Shown here piece after piece: positions 14,421 to 16,151 of a stretch of DNA of 16,151 nucleotides. The translations under genes and the position numbers were made by a program. The stretch's first letter is position 1, and every line of letters begins with the position of its first letter. This DNA is from Solirubrobacterales bacterium (GTDB taxonomy: Bacteria; Actinomycetota; Thermoleophilia; Solirubrobacterales; Solirubrobacteraceae): the NCBI GenBank assembly GCA_013696535.1, contig JACCYI010000209.1:1-16151 (forward strand). The letters run 5' to 3'. The notes under the pieces are model-generated. The model searched no databases. It was not told the origin of the DNA and saw only the letters and a program-made list of their open reading frames with translations.

Positions 14421-14821
14421 TCGACGACGAAGGCGACGAGGACGAGGGTCCCGAAGTCGGCGTCACGATCGAGATCGTCGGGTTGTCGCTCTACACGCAC
14501 CACGGTGTCACTGCCGCAGAGCGCGAAGTGGGGCAGCGTCTGGTGCTCGATGTCCGCTTCGAGGTCGGCGAGCCGGACGCGCTGGTCACCGATCGGGTCG
14601 AGGACACGGTGGATTACGGCGAGGTCTGCCAGGTCGTCGCGCTGATCGCCCAGCAACGCTCCTACAAGACCCTCGAGCGCCTGTGCGCGGTGATCGCGGA
14701 CCGGCTGGCCTCCCAGTTCGCCGCCGAAAGCGTCTACGTGAAGGCGGCCAAGCCCGAGCCGCCACTTCCGCTTCCCGTGGAGGAGATCTCGGTCGAAGTC
14801 TGGCGCGAAGAGCGCTCTTGA
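14375..14821 (+). CDS. folB: Dihydroneopterin aldolase with acidic N-terminal extension
   Basis: The protein is 148 aa. It cleaves 7,8-dihydroneopterin to 6-hydroxymethyl-dihydropterin and glycolaldehyde. The catalytic core starts at about residue 29 (VGVTIEIVGLSLYTHHGVTA). It has EREVGQRLVLDVRFEV, VEDTVDYGEV and the conserved YVKAAKPEPP near the C-terminus. Residues 1-28 are very acidic (DDDAYDDEEDLIDDEGDEDE) and are not part of the usual enzyme of about 120 aa. GTG at 14375 is the only ordinary start codon before the core, so the extension appears real. The gene overlaps the end of folP by 46 bases and runs into the thioesterase start. Confidence 0.93.
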   Translation: MQPPDDDAYDDEEDLIDDEGDEDEGPEVGVTIEIVGLSLYTHHGVTAAEREVGQRLVLDVRFEVGEPDALVTDRVEDTVDYGEVCQVVALIAQQRSYKTLERLCAVIADRLASQFAAESVYVKAAKPEPPLPLPVEEISVEVWREERS

Positions 14822-14835
14822 CCTCCAACGGGGCG

Positions 14836-15630
14836 ATGGCCTCCTTCGACGAGGACACGGCGCTCGTCGAGACGGGGGAGCGCTCCTTTCGAGGCACGGT
14901 CTCACCGCGCTGGTTCGTCGGCCGCGGCCCCAACGGCGGTCTGCTCGCCGCCCAGGCGGTGCGCGCGATGCAGAGCCTGGTGGCCGACCCCGGTCGGGTG
15001 CCGCTCTCGCTCACGGTGCACTTCCTCAGAGCTCCCGCAGCTGGGACGATCGAGATCGCCGGGGCGGTCGAGCGCACCGGGCGGTCCACCACCACGGTGA
15101 GTCTTCGGATCGAGCAGGAGGGGCGCACCGTGGCGCTGGCGCTCGGGGTGCTGGCCGTCTGGAGGGACAGCGTGCGCGACCACCTCTCTCTCGCACCGCC
15201 GCGAATCGCGCCGCCGGGGGACCTCGAGCCCGTATCCCCCGAGCTCCTCGGCGAGTTGCCCGCGTTCATACAGAACTACGAATGGCGCTGGGCGGTTCCG
15301 GAGGCCGCGGCGGGCGAGGCCCGTGTCGGCGGCTGGATCCGCACTCGCGATGACCGTCCCATAGATCACATCAGCGTTGCGGCGTTCGCGGACGCCTTCC
15401 CGCCTGCCGTGTTCACGCTGCTCGGCGGTCTTCCCGCCTCGGCGCCGACGATCGACTTGACGATCCACTTCCGCGCGCCGCTCGGTGGCTCGGGCTGGGT
15501 GCTCGGATCCTTTCGCTCAGGCCGGGTGGCGGGCGGCTACTTCGAGGAGGATGGCGAGCTCTGGGGTGAGGACGGGACGCTTCTCGCCCAGTCGAGGCAG
15601 CTGGCGATCCTGCGTGAGCCTGAGGGGTGA
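14836..15630 (+). CDS. Acyl-CoA thioesterase-like protein (double hotdog)
   Basis: The protein is 264 aa from the ATG at 14836. A TTG at 14818 overlapping the folB stop (TTGA) would add six residues. It matches the TesB/4HBT_3 double-hotdog thioesterases. The first half has FDEDTALVETGERSFRGTV, GRGPNGGLLAAQAVRAM (residues 29-45) and LTVHFLRAP. The second half has GGWIRTRDDRPIDHISVAAFAD and TIDLTIHFRAPLGGSGWVL. Such enzymes hydrolyse acyl-CoA to free acid and CoA; the chain length cannot be told. It lies between folB and folK, with which it shares start/stop overlaps, although thioesterases have no known step in folate synthesis. It has no signal peptide or membrane segment. Confidence 0.82.
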   Translation: MASFDEDTALVETGERSFRGTVSPRWFVGRGPNGGLLAAQAVRAMQSLVADPGRVPLSLTVHFLRAPAAGTIEIAGAVERTGRSTTTVSLRIEQEGRTVALALGVLAVWRDSVRDHLSLAPPRIAPPGDLEPVSPELLGELPAFIQNYEWRWAVPEAAAGEARVGGWIRTRDDRPIDHISVAAFADAFPPAVFTLLGGLPASAPTIDLTIHFRAPLGGSGWVLGSFRSGRVAGGYFEEDGELWGEDGTLLAQSRQLAILREPEG

Positions 15631-16130
15631 ATCTGACGGGGTACCTCGGACTAGGGTCAAACGTGGGCGATCGACGGGCTCAGCTGCAGGCCGCGGCGGA
15701 TGCCCTGCCACTTCTCGGCGTGCGGATCCGAGCGTCGTCCTCGATCTACATCACCGAGCCCGTGGGTGAGGTGCTCGACCAGCGGGACTTCTACAACGCC
15801 TGCCTCCACGTCGAGTCAGAGCTGGGTCCCGAGACCCTGCTCGACGCCTGTAAGGAGGTTGAGCGAACGCTCGGCCGCCCATCAGGAGGTATCCGCCACG
15901 GTCCCCGGCCGATCGATGTCGATCTGCTCCTGATGGGGGCACATGAGTACCGCTCCGAGCGTCTGACCCTTCCGCATCGCGAAGTCCGCACGCGGAGGTT
16001 CGTGCTCGTTGGCCTGCTCGAACTCGACCCGGAGCTCCGGATCCCCGGCGGCCCAAGCGCGGCTGAGGCGCTGAGAGCGCTGGGTTCCGAGCAAGCGGTG
16101 CGGCGCGTACACCCGCCGCTGACCCTCTAG
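15627..16130 (+). CDS. folK: 2-amino-4-hydroxy-6-hydroxymethyldihydropteridine diphosphokinase
   Basis: The protein is 167 aa, normal for HPPK. It transfers diphosphate from ATP to 6-hydroxymethyl-dihydropterin, the step between FolB and FolP. Evidence: YLGLGSNVGDRRAQLQAA (residues 6-23), SSSIYITEPVG (37-47), QRDFYNACLHVES (52-64), and RHGPRPIDVDLLLM (90-103) with the Mg-binding pair Asp97/Asp99. LPHREVRTRRFVLVGLLELDP closes the fold. The GTG at 15627 overlaps the thioesterase stop (GTGA). Folate genes of the pathway seen here are folP, folB and folK; no folE is in the window. Confidence 0.95.
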   Translation: MNLTGYLGLGSNVGDRRAQLQAAADALPLLGVRIRASSSIYITEPVGEVLDQRDFYNACLHVESELGPETLLDACKEVERTLGRPSGGIRHGPRPIDVDLLLMGAHEYRSERLTLPHREVRTRRFVLVGLLELDPELRIPGGPSAAEALRALGSEQAVRRVHPPLTL

Positions 16131-16137
16131 AGGGTCA
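16120..16137. repeat. 18-base perfect palindrome at the folK stop
   Basis: TGACCCTCTAGAGGGTCA is perfectly self-complementary over 18 bases, with the folK TAG (16128-16130) at its centre. With no loop it would form a cruciform or a poor hairpin, and no T run follows. It could be a protein-binding site or a product of two convergent reading frames ending on CTAG. Confidence 0.5.
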
Positions 16138-16150
16138 CGTCAGGCACGAG
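16127..16150 (-). CDS. Possible 3' end of a convergent gene
   Basis: On the minus strand, one frame from the window edge reads LVPDVTL followed by TAG at 16129-16127, overlapping the folK stop on the opposite strand. The other two minus frames also close within this 25-base stretch, so the edge cannot show which, if any, is the end of a real gene. Confidence 0.2.
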   Translation of the reverse strand, partial: LVPDVTL

Positions 16151-16151
16151 C

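Noticed and set aside
1..16151. CRISPR array, insertion sequence, prophage, toxin-antitoxin or secondary-metabolite genes
   Set aside because: No repeated spacer pattern, transposase, integrase, tRNA-linked attachment site or related domain was found; composition is even along the window.

Overview
The window is about 16 kb of very GC-rich, gene-dense bacterial chromosome. Gene content and order (tilS, hpt, ftsH, then folP, folB and folK), TANNNT −10 boxes sitting about 7 bases before start codons (leaderless transcription), and frequent 1-4 base stop/start overlaps all fit Actinomycetota. The multi-domain cell-wall hydrolase and the phasin-like, SCP2 and cyclase neighbours suggest Thermoleophilia (Solirubrobacterales-like), but that finer placement is inference. 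I found no rRNA, tRNA, CRISPR array, insertion sequence or phage gene.

Region 1 (1-1450) is a divergent pair. On the minus strand a promoter feeds a short leader (a hairpin between two near-identical Shine-Dalgarno-like repeats), then an unrecognised 42-residue ORF whose stop overlaps the start of a short GcvT/SoxG-like folate-binding-fold protein. On the plus strand is a leaderless TetR-family regulator. A GTGA-N6-TCAC palindrome like a Crp/cAMP-receptor site lies between them.

Region 2 (1546-3990, minus) is one large exported peptidoglycan enzyme. It has a lytic transglycosylase domain, an M23/LytM domain that has lost its zinc ligands, and a C-terminal M15-type peptidase domain with intact ligand motifs.

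Region 3 (4216-6407) has two small phasin-like proteins with coiled coils and Lys/Pro/Ala tails flanking a convergent or divergent nucleoside phosphorylase, followed by an SCP2-type lipid-binding protein.

Region 4 (6451-9543) is a tight cluster: a MerR-like/Ad_Cy_reg/class III adenylate cyclase fusion, tilS (4-base overlap) and hpt (1-base gap). Region 5 (9713-16130) has ftsH, a membrane GGDEF/HD-GYP cyclic-di-GMP protein, then folP, folB, an acyl-CoA thioesterase and folK. In mycobacteria folE lies between ftsH and folP; here the cyclic-di-GMP gene occupies that place. folB starts inside folP, the thioesterase adjoins folB, and folK overlaps the thioesterase stop, so these four are probably one translationally coupled unit.

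The most unusual points are the leader/small-ORF/GcvT-like locus with its possible Crp and TetR control, the MerR-adenylate cyclase fusion overlapping tilS, the three-module wall hydrolase with a dead M23 domain, and the cyclic-di-GMP gene in the folate/FtsH island.
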